NCBI GenBank assembly: GCA_965227335.1 | Contig: CBDDFV010000008.1 | Coordinates: 1 to 64,000 of the forward strand | Source: CBDDFV01 sp965227335 | Lineage (GTDB): Bacteria > Planctomycetota > Phycisphaerae > Phycisphaerales > SM1A02 | Direction of reading: 5' to 3' | Length of the DNA stretch: 64,000 nt | Shown: piece after piece, positions 8,658 to 17,646 of the stretch | How positions within the stretch are numbered: position 1 is the first letter of the stretch | How the letters are laid out: every line of letters begins with the position of its first letter | Notes under the pieces: generated by a model | Databases searched by the model: none | What the model was told of the DNA's origin: nothing | The model's input: only the letters and a program-made list of their open reading frames with translations | Program-made: the position numbers and the translations under genes

Positions 8658-9368
8658 GCGGCGCAGCAACACGACCGCGGCGGCGCTGACGACCACGCCC
8701 ATGATCGCCAGCGACCACGTGGAGTAGCTCGGGACGCCGGTCGGATCCGGAACCCCGGCGACGCCGCTGAGAATGATGGTGTACGGTCCGGTTTCCGGCG
8801 GCATGCCGGCGTTGTTCCACGCGTTGATCGGCTGTGCGCCGCCGGGACCGTCCGGACCGGAAATCTCCACCGGATCCGCCTGGTTGAAGATCGGCCCGCC
8901 GGGGGCGAGCGGGTCGTTGTCGAACCCGGAGATCGCGAGCAGGTAGAGCCCCGGCGCGTTGATGACGACGCCGGTGCCGTCGTTCGAATTGGGGAGGAGG
9001 CGGGCCTGGACGTCCTTGTCAGAGATGTCGTCGTTGGCGAGCAGCCCGAGCCCGCCCGCATCGAACAGGAACAGTTGCGGGTTGAACGGCGTCTCGTCGG
9101 CGAGCGTCTGCGCGCTGAAGACGACGGGATCCACGATGTTGATGAGGTACATGTCCTCGAAGTCCTCGGGCCCGGCCGCGGCGCCGGTTCCCAGGCACCC
9201 GCGGATCGAGCCGACCGGGCCGGGGGCCGCGACGACCTGCGCGGTCGCGGGGAGCGACCCGGCGTCGATCATGCAGTCCTGCACCCAGTCGAACCCGGCC
9301 CAGACTACGGTCGTCGCGCCCGCCGCGAGCAGCAGGCCGCCGACCCCGAGACGTAAGTGTTTCCGCAT
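8649..9368 (-). CDS. Secreted protein with IPTL-CTERM-like sorting signal
   Basis: This 239-residue protein has a signal peptide (residues 1 to ~24) and a middle region resembling secreted pre-peptidase-type beta domains (FLFDAGGLGLLANDD, GLYLLAISGFDNDPL). The C-terminus has the layout of a CTERM sorting tag: VPSYSTW, a hydrophobic helix and RRS at the very end (about residues 213-239). IPTL-CTERM proteins normally read IPTLSEW, so this is a variant. Family knowledge suggests the tag directs processing and surface sorting by an exosortase-like machinery, which is not encoded here. It is convergent with the kinase and overlaps its last codons. Function is unknown. Confidence 0.75.
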   Translation of the reverse strand: MRKHLRLGVGGLLLAAGATTVVWAGFDWVQDCMIDAGSLPATAQVVAAPGPVGSIRGCLGTGAAAGPEDFEDMYLINIVDPVVFSAQTLADETPFNPQLFLFDAGGLGLLANDDISDKDVQARLLPNSNDGTGVVINAPGLYLLAISGFDNDPLAPGGPIFNQADPVEISGPDGPGGAQPINAWNNAGMPPETGPYTIILSGVAGVPDPTGVPSYSTWSLAIMGVVVSAAAVVLLRRSV

Positions 9369-9511
9369 CGGACATCTCTCCTCTCACCGCGGCGACCACA
9401 CCGTCGCGTCGTGCGCGCCGCTGATCGCACCGTACCGCAAGCCGTCGTCGAAATCCAAGGAAAACGCTCCGCCCCGCGCCGCGGGTCCGGAAACATCGTT
9501 CCCCGGGCCGC

Positions 9512-9517
9512 TATACT
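9512..9517 (+). promoter_or_regulatory. -10 box of a probable leaderless promoter (PfkB gene)
   Basis: TATACT lies 8 nt before the ATG at 9526. No Shine-Dalgarno sequence is present, so the mRNA probably begins at or next to the start codon. No clear -35 element is seen. Confidence 0.5.
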
Positions 9518-9525
9518 CGGCCGCC

Positions 9526-10446
9526 ATGTCACTCATCGTCACCGGATCCATCGGCATCGACACCGTTCACACGCCCCTCGCGCAGGCGGAGCGGGTTCTC
9601 GGCGGCTCGTGCGCGTACTTCGCAGCGGCGGCCTCCTTTCACCATCCCGTTCGCGTGGTCGGCGCGGCGGGGGGCGACTGGCCCGACGAGCATCAGGCCG
9701 TGCTCCGCGGCTTCGGCAACATCGACCTCGCCGGGCTCGACATCCGACCCGAATCGCACACGTTCTCGTGGGGCGGTCGTTACTTCAACAACATGAACGA
9801 TCGCGAGACGCTGTTCACCGAACTCGGCGTGCTTGACGAGGCGCCGCCTCCGGTGCCTGACGCGTTTCGCGACTCGGCGTTCGTCTTCCTCGCCAACACC
9901 CATCCCGCGGTGCAGGCGGAGCTGCTGAGCCAGCTCCCGGACCGGAAGCTCGCCGTCGCGGACACGATGGACCTCTGGATCAATATCGCCCACGAAGAGC
10001 TGCTCGCCCTGATGAAGCAGATCGACGGGCTGGTGCTCAATGATGCGGAGGCGGAGCAGCTCACCGAGCAGCGCAATCCGTTCTCCGCCGCACGGAAGAT
10101 CCTCGAACTCGGACCGCGCTTCGTCGTGGTGAAGAAGGGCGAACACGGCGCGATCCTCGTGCACCGCGACGGGGTGGCGACGCTGCCCGCGTACCCGGCC
10201 GATCACGAGGCGGTGGTGGATCCCACCGGGGCGGGCGACAGCTTCGCCGGCGGCATGATGGGATACATCGCCGGGGCCGGGGGCGATCCCGGCGACTTCG
10301 ACACCATTCGGGCGTCGCTCGCCTGGGGGACGGTCACCGCGAGCTTCACGATCGAGTCGTTCAGCCTCAATCGCCTGGCGACGCTTTCGAAGCAGGAAAT
10401 CGACGAACGGATGGCCGCCTTCCAGACCGCCGCGAAGGTCGGCTGA
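9526..10446 (+). CDS. PfkB-family carbohydrate/nucleoside kinase
   Basis: This 306-residue cytoplasmic kinase is of the ribokinase fold. The N-terminal glycine pair region (VLGGSCAYFAAAASF) and the C-terminal signature DPTGAGDSFAGG, with the catalytic Asp at about residue 238, are both intact. The segment VADTMDLWIN is typical of a subgroup often annotated as adenosine or sugar kinase. The substrate cannot be fixed from sequence. The ATG at 9526 is chosen because the protein then starts MSLIVTGSIGID, as in the family; the open frame further upstream is antisense to the CTERM gene. Translation is probably leaderless. Confidence 0.9.
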   Translation: MSLIVTGSIGIDTVHTPLAQAERVLGGSCAYFAAAASFHHPVRVVGAAGGDWPDEHQAVLRGFGNIDLAGLDIRPESHTFSWGGRYFNNMNDRETLFTELGVLDEAPPPVPDAFRDSAFVFLANTHPAVQAELLSQLPDRKLAVADTMDLWINIAHEELLALMKQIDGLVLNDAEAEQLTEQRNPFSAARKILELGPRFVVVKKGEHGAILVHRDGVATLPAYPADHEAVVDPTGAGDSFAGGMMGYIAGAGGDPGDFDTIRASLAWGTVTASFTIESFSLNRLATLSKQEIDERMAAFQTAAKVG

Positions 10447-10590
10447 CCCGCCGCCGCGCGGCGATCCGCGGGGTCTCCCGTCCTGCGTTACATGCGTGTT
10501 GCGCAGTCCTGGCCGCATCGGCCGTATGTTGTTTCATGAACGCGTGTCGTCGTGACGCGTGGATGGAACCCCCCGCGCCGGGAGCCGCCG

Positions 10591-12891
10591 ATGACCGTCC
10601 GATACCACCGCCTTTTCCTGCTCGTCGCCGTCCTGTTCGCGATTCCGCTGCTCGTCCGGCCGACCGCCGCCCACGCTCAGGACGCCCGCATCGACTGGGC
10701 CGGGTGCTCGCACATCATCCTCCCGCAGGCCCGGGCGTGGAACACGGCGGGTGGCGCGGCGATCGAGATCACGGGGGTGTTCGCCGACGTCCGGATCCAC
10801 GAGCAGACCGCGACGACGACGATCGAGATCGGGCTCCGAAACCCCGGACGCACCCGCGCCGAGGCGGTCCTCGTGCTGCCGACGCCGGACGGCGCGGCGG
10901 TCAGTGGTTTCGCCTTCGACGGGCTGAGCGCCGAGGCGACCGCCCACATCCTCCCGCGCGACGTGGCCCGCCGCATTTACGACGACATCGTCGCGAAGAT
11001 CAGGGATCCGGCCCTGCTCGAGTTCGCCGGCTACAACCTGCTCCGCACGAGCGTCTTTCCGATTGAGCCCGGCGGGTTCCAGAAGGTCCGCCTCACATAC
11101 GAGCATCTGCTGCCGGCGCACGACGGCCGAATCGACTACGCGCTGCCGCGCACCGAAGCCCTCGGCGTTCGCACGCCGTGGTCGATTCGCGTGCGTCTGA
11201 CGTCGGCGCGTCCGATCAACACCGCGTACTCGCCGAGTCATCCGCTGGTCTTCGAGCGGATCAGCGATCATGAACTCCACGCGCAGGTCGACAAGGCCTC
11301 CCCGACCGCGCCGGGTCCGTTTCTGCTCTCGTATCTGCGGGGCGGGCAGGATGTCGCGGCGTCGCTGTTTGCGTATCCCGACGACGACGGCGGTGCGAGC
11401 GGGGGCTACTTCCTGCTCATGGCCGGCGCGCCGATTTCGGTCGCGAACGATCCGAACCGCCTCGATCGGGAAGTGACGATCGTCATCGATCGTTCGGGTT
11501 CGATGGCGGGCGAGAAGATGGACCAGGTCCGCGCCGCCGCGCTGCAGATCATTGAGGGTCTCGACGACGGCGAGCGGTTCAACATCATTGACTACTCGAC
11601 CCGCGTGGCGATGTTCGCCGACGCGCCGGTGGAGAAGCGCCGGGAGACGATCCTCGAGGCGCGAACGTATCTCGCGTCGATCCGTCCGAACGGCGGAACG
11701 AACATTCACGAGGCGTTGCAGCGGGCGCTCGGCCAGCCGGCGTCGCCGAAGTGCATCCCGATGGTGCTCTTCCTGACCGATGGTCTGCCGACGGTGGGGG
11801 AGACGTCCGAGGTGCGGATCCGCGATCTCGTGGCGACCGCCAACCCGCATCGCCGTCGCGTGTTCACATTCGGCGTCGGCTCCGACGTCAACGCGCCGCT
11901 GCTCGATCGCATTGCGGAACTCACCCGGGCGGTCGCGATCAACGTGCTCGAGGGCGAGAACGTCGAGATGAAGGTCGCGCGGATGTTCCGCAAGCTGTAC
12001 GGGCCCGTGCTGTCGGATATCCGGCTCAGCGTGCTCGACGAGAACGGTCGCGAGAGCACGCGTCTGGTGCGTGATCTGATTCCGGAGCAGCCGGGCGATC
12101 TCTTTGAGGGCGATCAGCTGATCCTGCTCGGACAGTATCTCGACGGGCGGCCCAAGACCTTCCGCCTCGCCGGCGACTATCTCGGGCAAGAGCGGACATT
12201 CGACTTCCGATTCGCCTTCGACGCCGCGAGTCGCGAGAACCTCTTCGTCCCGCGCCTGTGGGCGACGCGTCGGATCGCGGACCTCGTCGACGAGATTCGT
12301 CAGGCGGGGGCCGAGAGCGCCGGCGCGCTGCAGACCGTCGGCGGCGGCGGACTGCCCGCCCATTACCAGGAGCTCGTCGACGAGATCATGCGTCTGTCGA
12401 CGAAGTTCGGCGTGCTCACGGAGTACACCGCGTTTCTCGCGGCGGAAGGGCAGGACCTCGGCCGCTGGAACGACATGGTCGCCGCGTGTTCGAACAACCT
12501 CTGGCGCGGCGCGGTGCAGACGCGCTCCGGTCGGCAGGCGGTCTCGCAGAGTATGAACCAGAAGGCGCTCGCGTCGCAGCGGGTGCGTAACTTTGACAAC
12601 CGGCTCTACGACGCGGAATACAACGTCGTCGAGTTCGGCTCCGTCCAGCAGATCGCGGACCTGACGTTCTATCGCACCGGCGAACAGTGGGTCGACGCCC
12701 GCCTGATCGCGAGCCGTCGCGCCGACGCCGCGCCGGACGAAGTCGTGACCTTCGGCACCCCTCGTCACCGGGCCATCGTGGACCGTCTGGTTCGCGAGCG
12801 TCGTCAGGGTGCGGTGTCGCTTCGTCAGGACACGCTGCTGCTGCTCGACGGACGCATCGTGCTGATTCTCGCCCCGGGGGACGGCTGCTGA
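10591..12891 (+). CDS. Secreted VIT + von Willebrand A domain protein
   Basis: This 766-residue protein has a signal peptide (about residues 1-30). A VIT domain (about 45-190, including the DVARRIYDDIVAK region) is followed by a VWA domain with an intact MIDAS motif DRSGSM at residues 300-305. A C-terminal region of about 300 residues has no recognised enzyme motif. VIT-VWA proteins resemble inter-alpha-trypsin inhibitor heavy chains and are presumed to mediate metal-dependent protein contacts in the periplasm or at the surface. The ATG at 10591 with GGGAG upstream is preferred over an earlier GTG at 10552 because it opens directly into the signal peptide. Another VWA gene follows 48 bp later, so an operon is likely. 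Confidence 0.85.
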   Translation: MTVRYHRLFLLVAVLFAIPLLVRPTAAHAQDARIDWAGCSHIILPQARAWNTAGGAAIEITGVFADVRIHEQTATTTIEIGLRNPGRTRAEAVLVLPTPDGAAVSGFAFDGLSAEATAHILPRDVARRIYDDIVAKIRDPALLEFAGYNLLRTSVFPIEPGGFQKVRLTYEHLLPAHDGRIDYALPRTEALGVRTPWSIRVRLTSARPINTAYSPSHPLVFERISDHELHAQVDKASPTAPGPFLLSYLRGGQDVAASLFAYPDDDGGASGGYFLLMAGAPISVANDPNRLDREVTIVIDRSGSMAGEKMDQVRAAALQIIEGLDDGERFNIIDYSTRVAMFADAPVEKRRETILEARTYLASIRPNGGTNIHEALQRALGQPASPKCIPMVLFLTDGLPTVGETSEVRIRDLVATANPHRRRVFTFGVGSDVNAPLLDRIAELTRAVAINVLEGENVEMKVARMFRKLYGPVLSDIRLSVLDENGRESTRLVRDLIPEQPGDLFEGDQLILLGQYLDGRPKTFRLAGDYLGQERTFDFRFAFDAASRENLFVPRLWATRRIADLVDEIRQAGAESAGALQTVGGGGLPAHYQELVDEIMRLSTKFGVLTEYTAFLAAEGQDLGRWNDMVAACSNNLWRGAVQTRSGRQAVSQSMNQKALASQRVRNFDNRLYDAEYNVVEFGSVQQIADLTFYRTGEQWVDARLIASRRADAAPDEVVTFGTPRHRAIVDRLVRERRQGAVSLRQDTLLLLDGRIVLILAPGDGC

Positions 12892-12939
12892 TCACGCCGC
12901 CGCGCCCGCTTCAACCATCTCTCCCTCCAGGAGTTCATC

Positions 12940-14181
12940 ATGTTCAACCGCTTGTTCCCGACCGCCGTGGCGATCACGCTGACCGCCGGATTCTCGCTCG
13001 CCGCCGCCGCCCCGCCCGCCGGATCGCCGACGGTGGAGCACCTCCCCGGCGCCGCCCCGCCCGTCCAGACGTCGCCGACGGTCGACCTCGCGATCTGTCT
13101 CGACACCAGCGGGTCGATGTCGGGTCTGATCGAGTCGGCCAAGCAGAAGCTGTGGGCGATCGTCAACGAACTCGCCCTGGCCGAACCCACGCCGACGCTC
13201 CGGGTCGCGCTCTTCACGTTCGGCAACAACGGCCACGATCCGGAGAACGGCTGGGTGAAGCTGGAGACCGGGCTTACCGAGGATCTCGACCTCGTGTCGC
13301 AGCAGCTCTTCTCGATGTCGACCAACGGCGGCACCGAACTCGTCGGCCGCGTGCTGCAGGCGTCGGTGGATCAGTTGGAGTGGCATCCGAGCGAGTCGTC
13401 GCTGAAGATCATCGTGGTCGCCGGCAATGAGTCCGCGGACCAGGACCAGGTCACGCCCTTCCGGGAGCAGTGCAAGCGGGCGATCACGCAGGACATCATC
13501 GTGAACTCGATCTACTGCGGCGATCCCAACGACGAGATCGCGCCGGGGTGGCGCGAAGTCGCGTTGCTCGCGGACGGCCGGTTCGCCGTCATCGATCAGA
13601 ACCAGGGCACGGTCGTGATCGAGTCGCCGTTCGACAAACAACTGATCTCACTCTCCGCCGCCATCAACGACACGTACATCCCGTACGGCGAACGCGGCAC
13701 GTGGGCGGCGGCCAACCAGATCCAGCAGGATCAGAACGCGGCGGAGTTGAATGAGGCCGCGTCCGCCGCCCGGTGCCAGACGAAAGGCTCCGCCCTCTAC
13801 GACAACCGGTCCTGGGACCTGGTCGACGCCTGCGCAAAGGCCGTCGTCAAGCTCGAGGACATCGCGGATGAGGATCTGCCCGAGGCGATGCGCGGCCTGA
13901 CGCTCGAGGAAAAGAAGGCCTACGTCGACGCGCGGGCCGCGGAACGCGCCGATATCCAGAAGCAGATCGCGGCGGTCACGGCCCAGCGCAGGACGTTCAT
14001 CGAACAGGAGATGGCGCGGCAGGCGCTCGACGACACCAAGTCGTTCGACTACGCCATCCGCCAGGCCATCCGCGAGCAGGCCCGGACTCGCGGGCTCCGG
14101 TTCCCGGAACCCCCGCCCGCCGCTCCGGCCGAAGGCGATGCAACGCCCGACGCGGAAACGCCGGCGAACGCCACGCCGTAA
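12940..14181 (+). CDS. Secreted von Willebrand A domain protein
   Basis: This 413-residue protein has a signal peptide (residues 1 to ~24) and a VWA domain whose MIDAS starts at Asp55 (DTSGSM). A long charged helical region (about 240-375) and a Pro/Ala-rich tail follow. The ATG at 12940 has CAGGAG upstream. The clustering with the VIT-VWA gene suggests they act together outside the cytoplasm. The partner and process are unknown. Repeated Ala/Gln/Glu-rich helices at the C-terminal side may form a coiled coil. Confidence 0.85.
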   Translation: MFNRLFPTAVAITLTAGFSLAAAAPPAGSPTVEHLPGAAPPVQTSPTVDLAICLDTSGSMSGLIESAKQKLWAIVNELALAEPTPTLRVALFTFGNNGHDPENGWVKLETGLTEDLDLVSQQLFSMSTNGGTELVGRVLQASVDQLEWHPSESSLKIIVVAGNESADQDQVTPFREQCKRAITQDIIVNSIYCGDPNDEIAPGWREVALLADGRFAVIDQNQGTVVIESPFDKQLISLSAAINDTYIPYGERGTWAAANQIQQDQNAAELNEAASAARCQTKGSALYDNRSWDLVDACAKAVVKLEDIADEDLPEAMRGLTLEEKKAYVDARAAERADIQKQIAAVTAQRRTFIEQEMARQALDDTKSFDYAIRQAIREQARTRGLRFPEPPPAAPAEGDATPDAETPANATP

Positions 14182-14296
14182 GGCTCCAGCCCCGATCGGA
14201 TCCGGACCGATATCTTTCCGTTCGGACCTCATGCATGGCGCCGCCGCGCCCGGATCCGCGGCGGCGCCGACCCCGTCTCACGGAGCCGGCCTTCTC

Positions 14297-15007
14297 ATGA
14301 GCACGCGCGGCGTCATCCTCGTGGTTGAAGACGAACCGGACATCCGGCGGGGCCTGTGCGATGCGCTCGCGTTCGCCGGATTCGAGACGCTCGGGGCGGC
14401 GGACGGCGCGGCGGCGGTCGAACTCGCCGTCGAATCCCCGGTCGATCTCGTGCTGCTGGACGTCATGCTGCCGAAGCTCAATGGCTTCGCCGCGCTCGAG
14501 AAGATCCGCGACGTCCGCCCCACGCTCCCGGTCATCATCGTCACCGCCCGCGGGGCCGAGGACGATCGCATCCGCGGGCTCCGTGACGGCGCCGATGACT
14601 ACGTCGTCAAGCCTTTCAGTCCCAAGGAGCTCATCGCTCGGGTCGAAGCGGTGCTGCGACGATCCCCGGGTCGGGCGGGCGACGTCGGGGCCATCCGCTT
14701 CGATGGACGCGAGATCTGCCTCCGACGACGGGTCGCGCGGACCTCGGATGGGGCGACGCAGGCGCTCTCGGAGCGTGACGTCGATGTGCTCCGCTACCTC
14801 GCCGCGCACCGGACGCGGGCCGTGGATCGGGACGAGTTGCTGCATCACGTCTGGGGGCTTGATCCCCGCGGTCTGAAGACGCGCACCGTCGACATGCAGA
14901 TTGCGCGATTGCGCGAGGCGATCGGCGATCACGGCGCGGGTCCGCAGCTCATTGAAACCGTTCGCGCCAAGGGCTACATGATCGCGGAAGGGGCGGAGAT
15001 CGAATGA
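14297..15007 (+). CDS. OmpR/PhoB-family response regulator
   Basis: This 236-residue regulator has an N-terminal receiver (phosphoacceptor Asp55 in LLDVMLPK, the acidic pair near residues 11-13, and the conserved Lys in VVKPFSPKEL). The C-terminal winged-helix DNA-binding domain (about 135-232) ends VETVRAKGYMI. The ATG at 14297 gives the standard receiver N-terminus; an in-frame ATG at 14231 would add 22 residues of low-complexity sequence and is less likely. It overlaps the histidine kinase gene by ATGA (15004-15007), so the two are coupled and form a cognate pair. Targets are unknown. Confidence 0.95.
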   Translation: MSTRGVILVVEDEPDIRRGLCDALAFAGFETLGAADGAAAVELAVESPVDLVLLDVMLPKLNGFAALEKIRDVRPTLPVIIVTARGAEDDRIRGLRDGADDYVVKPFSPKELIARVEAVLRRSPGRAGDVGAIRFDGREICLRRRVARTSDGATQALSERDVDVLRYLAAHRTRAVDRDELLHHVWGLDPRGLKTRTVDMQIARLREAIGDHGAGPQLIETVRAKGYMIAEGAEIE

Positions 15008-16863
15008 GCGTGCGGCGTCGCCGATGGCCGTGGATCGTGTTTGCGGGCTGCACCGCCCTGATGCTGGCGGCGCTCGGCGGCATGACCGCGCTCACGGTCT
15101 CCATGGCGCGGAGCGATGCGGAGCTGCGTGCGTTCGCCGATCGCCAGGAGCCGATCCGTCTCGCGCTCTGGCGGCTGGATTCGTGGGCGGCCCCGATCAT
15201 CGCCCGCGAGAACGCCCGTCCCGCTGCGTCGTACGAACCCTATTTCACGCAGGACGCCGCCTACACCCGTGAGTTCGAGGCGATCCTGCCCGGTGAGGTG
15301 CTGACGCCCTCGCCGCTGCTGACGTTCGCGTCCCCGTGGATCGATCTGCACTTCCAGATTCACGCGGACGGGCGGGTGACCTCGCCCCAGGCGCCGCGCG
15401 GCAACACCCGTGATCTCGCCGAAGTCACCTGCTCGACCATCGAGTTCAGCGACAACGACGACCGCCTGGCGCGGGTCGCCGCGCTCATCGAACACAACGC
15501 CCTCGACGACCGGATCGCGGCGGCGCGAAAGACGCAGGCCCTGCTGGCCGACGCCGACCCGTCCGGCGGACAACGCGGCGACCTCAAGGCGGCGCAGCAG
15601 CAGCAGATCGAATGGTCGACCCAGGAGTATCAGCAGCGTCAGCAGAACGTGGCCGAGCTCAATCGCCCGCGGCTGAACTCGCGGGCCGGGACCCCGGCGC
15701 CGCAGACGTTCGACATGAAGTCAGTACAGAACGACGCGACGGCGATCGTCCTCACGCCCGTCATCGAGACGCTGGGACCGCTGGCGCCGGTCTGGTGCGA
15801 CCCCGTCGACGGCGGGACGCCCGCCCTCGTGTTCGTCCGGGAGGTTGAGGCCGGCGGCGTGCGATCGCTCCAGGGGTTCGTCGTCGACTGGGCCGCGATG
15901 TCGGCGCGGCTTCGTTCCGAGATCGACGATCTGCTGCCCGATGCGCGGCTGGAGCCGGTTCGCATCGACGCTCCGGGACCGATCGCGCAACTCGACGCCA
16001 CCCGGGTGATGGCGACCATGCCCGTGATGCTCATCCCGGGAGAACCGGCGGCCATCGCGACGACGGCGGGCCCCGGGTGGTCGGTCGCCGGGCCGCTGAT
16101 CGTCATGTGGGCCGTGGTGCTCGCCGCGATGCTCGTTTCGGGCCTGACGCTGCGGGCGGTCATGGCGCTCGGGCGACGACGCGCGCAGTTCGCGTCCGCC
16201 GTCACCCATGAACTTCGCACGCCCCTCACCTCGTTCCAGTTGTACACGGAAATGCTGGCGGACGGCATGGTGACCGACGATGCGCAGCGTCAGTCGTACC
16301 TCGACGCCCTGCGCCGCCAGGCCGGGCGACTCTCGTCGATCGTCGAGAACATCCTCGCGTTCTCCCGGGTCGAGGACGGTCGGGCCGGCATGCAGCGGGA
16401 GCGGATGACGGTCGCGGCCCTTCTTGAGCGGACCCGGGGACCGCTCGAGGAACGCGCCGGCGAAGCGGGAGCGCCGTTGACGATCGACGTGACCGACGAC
16501 GCCGCGCCCGCTGAGCTTGACGTCGACGCCGATGCGGTGGGGCGTATCCTGTTCAACCTCGTTGACAACGCGTGCAAGTACGGCGGGGGGGAGGCGGTGT
16601 CGGTGCGGATCACGACGACCGGGCGCGACGTGAGTGTCGAGGTGTGCGATGCAGGCCCGGGCGTCCCGGCGGAGGCGCGGCTGGACATTTTCACGCCGTT
16701 TCAACGCGGGCCCGCCGCTTCCGACGGCGCCATTCCCGGCGCGGGGGTCGGCCTCGCGTTATCGCGGGCGCTGGCGCGTGATCTCGGGGGGGATCTGACG
16801 TGTCGGGAGTCGTCGGCGGGGGGGTGTTTCGTCCTGCGTCTGCCGGCGAGCGGGTCGACGTAA
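15004..16863 (+). CDS. Membrane sensor histidine kinase
   Basis: This 619-residue kinase has a first transmembrane helix (about 11-33), a large extracytoplasmic sensor region (about 34-360), a second helix (about 361-386), then DHp and ATPase domains. The phosphorylated His is His402 in VTHELRTPLTSF. N box (NLVDNACKYGGG), G1 (DAGPGVP) and G2 (GAGVGLAL) motifs are present. The sensor domain is unusually long and contains a Gln-rich helical stretch (around residues 198-222), which looks like a coiled coil; I recognise no known ligand domain in it. It pairs with the upstream OmpR-type regulator by overlapping start and stop codons. Confidence 0.92.
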   Translation: MSVRRRRWPWIVFAGCTALMLAALGGMTALTVSMARSDAELRAFADRQEPIRLALWRLDSWAAPIIARENARPAASYEPYFTQDAAYTREFEAILPGEVLTPSPLLTFASPWIDLHFQIHADGRVTSPQAPRGNTRDLAEVTCSTIEFSDNDDRLARVAALIEHNALDDRIAAARKTQALLADADPSGGQRGDLKAAQQQQIEWSTQEYQQRQQNVAELNRPRLNSRAGTPAPQTFDMKSVQNDATAIVLTPVIETLGPLAPVWCDPVDGGTPALVFVREVEAGGVRSLQGFVVDWAAMSARLRSEIDDLLPDARLEPVRIDAPGPIAQLDATRVMATMPVMLIPGEPAAIATTAGPGWSVAGPLIVMWAVVLAAMLVSGLTLRAVMALGRRRAQFASAVTHELRTPLTSFQLYTEMLADGMVTDDAQRQSYLDALRRQAGRLSSIVENILAFSRVEDGRAGMQRERMTVAALLERTRGPLEERAGEAGAPLTIDVTDDAAPAELDVDADAVGRILFNLVDNACKYGGGEAVSVRITTTGRDVSVEVCDAGPGVPAEARLDIFTPFQRGPAASDGAIPGAGVGLALSRALARDLGGDLTCRESSAGGCFVLRLPASGST

Positions 16864-16869
16864 CGCCGG

Positions 16870-17559
16870 TCAGTGCGTGCCGCGCTCCATGGCGATGAGC
16901 GTGAGCAGTTCCTGGCGCGACGCGGCGTCCTCGAGAAAACAGCCGTGCAGCTTGCTCGTGGTCGTCCAGGAGCCCGGTTTCCTGACGCCGCGATAGCACA
17001 TGCAGAAATGCTGGCACTGCATGATCACCGCCACGCCCTTGGGTCGGAGGACGTCCCAGATCGTGTCCGCGACCTGCGCGGTCAGTTTCTCCTGCACCTG
17101 CAGGCGCTTGGCGTACGCGTCGACCACCCGGGCGAGTTTCGAAAGGCCCACCACCTTGCCGTTCGGGATGTACGCCACGTGCGCCTTCCCCACGAACGGC
17201 ACCATGTGATGTTCGCAATGGCTGTGCAGTTCGATGTCGGACACGAGGACGAGTTCGTTGTACCCCTCGACCTCGGAGAAGGTCTTCTCGAGGTACGCGT
17301 GGGGGTCTTCGTGGTAGCCGCGGAAATGATCGCGCATCGCCCGAACGACGCGTCCGGGCGTGTCGATCAGACCTTCGCGCTCGGGGTCGTCGCCGATGAA
17401 CTCCAGCAGCCGCCGGACCAGGGCTTCCATGTCGGCGTCACGCTCCACGGGACCGTTCTTTCCCTGGGGTTCGGCGGAGGCGTTCGTCTCGTTCCCGCGG
17501 CTGGTTCGGATCGGCGTCCGGCCGTGCGAGGCAAGATCCACGATGCGTTGGTCGGGCAT
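16870..17559 (-). CDS. folE: GTP cyclohydrolase I
   Basis: FolE converts GTP to 7,8-dihydroneopterin triphosphate, the entry to folate and other pterins, as a cytoplasmic homodecamer. This 229-residue protein has the zinc-site motifs HSHCEHHMVPF and QHFCMCYRGV and the substrate loop GLSKLARVV. The first ~45 residues are a low-similarity extension. It is convergent with the histidine kinase, with 6 bp between the stop codons. The start ATG at 17559 has AAAGG upstream. Confidence 0.95.
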   Translation of the reverse strand: MPDQRIVDLASHGRTPIRTSRGNETNASAEPQGKNGPVERDADMEALVRRLLEFIGDDPEREGLIDTPGRVVRAMRDHFRGYHEDPHAYLEKTFSEVEGYNELVLVSDIELHSHCEHHMVPFVGKAHVAYIPNGKVVGLSKLARVVDAYAKRLQVQEKLTAQVADTIWDVLRPKGVAVIMQCQHFCMCYRGVRKPGSWTTTSKLHGCFLEDAASRQELLTLIAMERGTH

Positions 17560-17646
17560 GACCGGCCTTTCTATGCCGCGCCCGCGCAGACGTTCGCGGA
17601 CGAGACCTCGAAGGTCGGGCGGCGCGACGATGGGGACGTCTACTGG

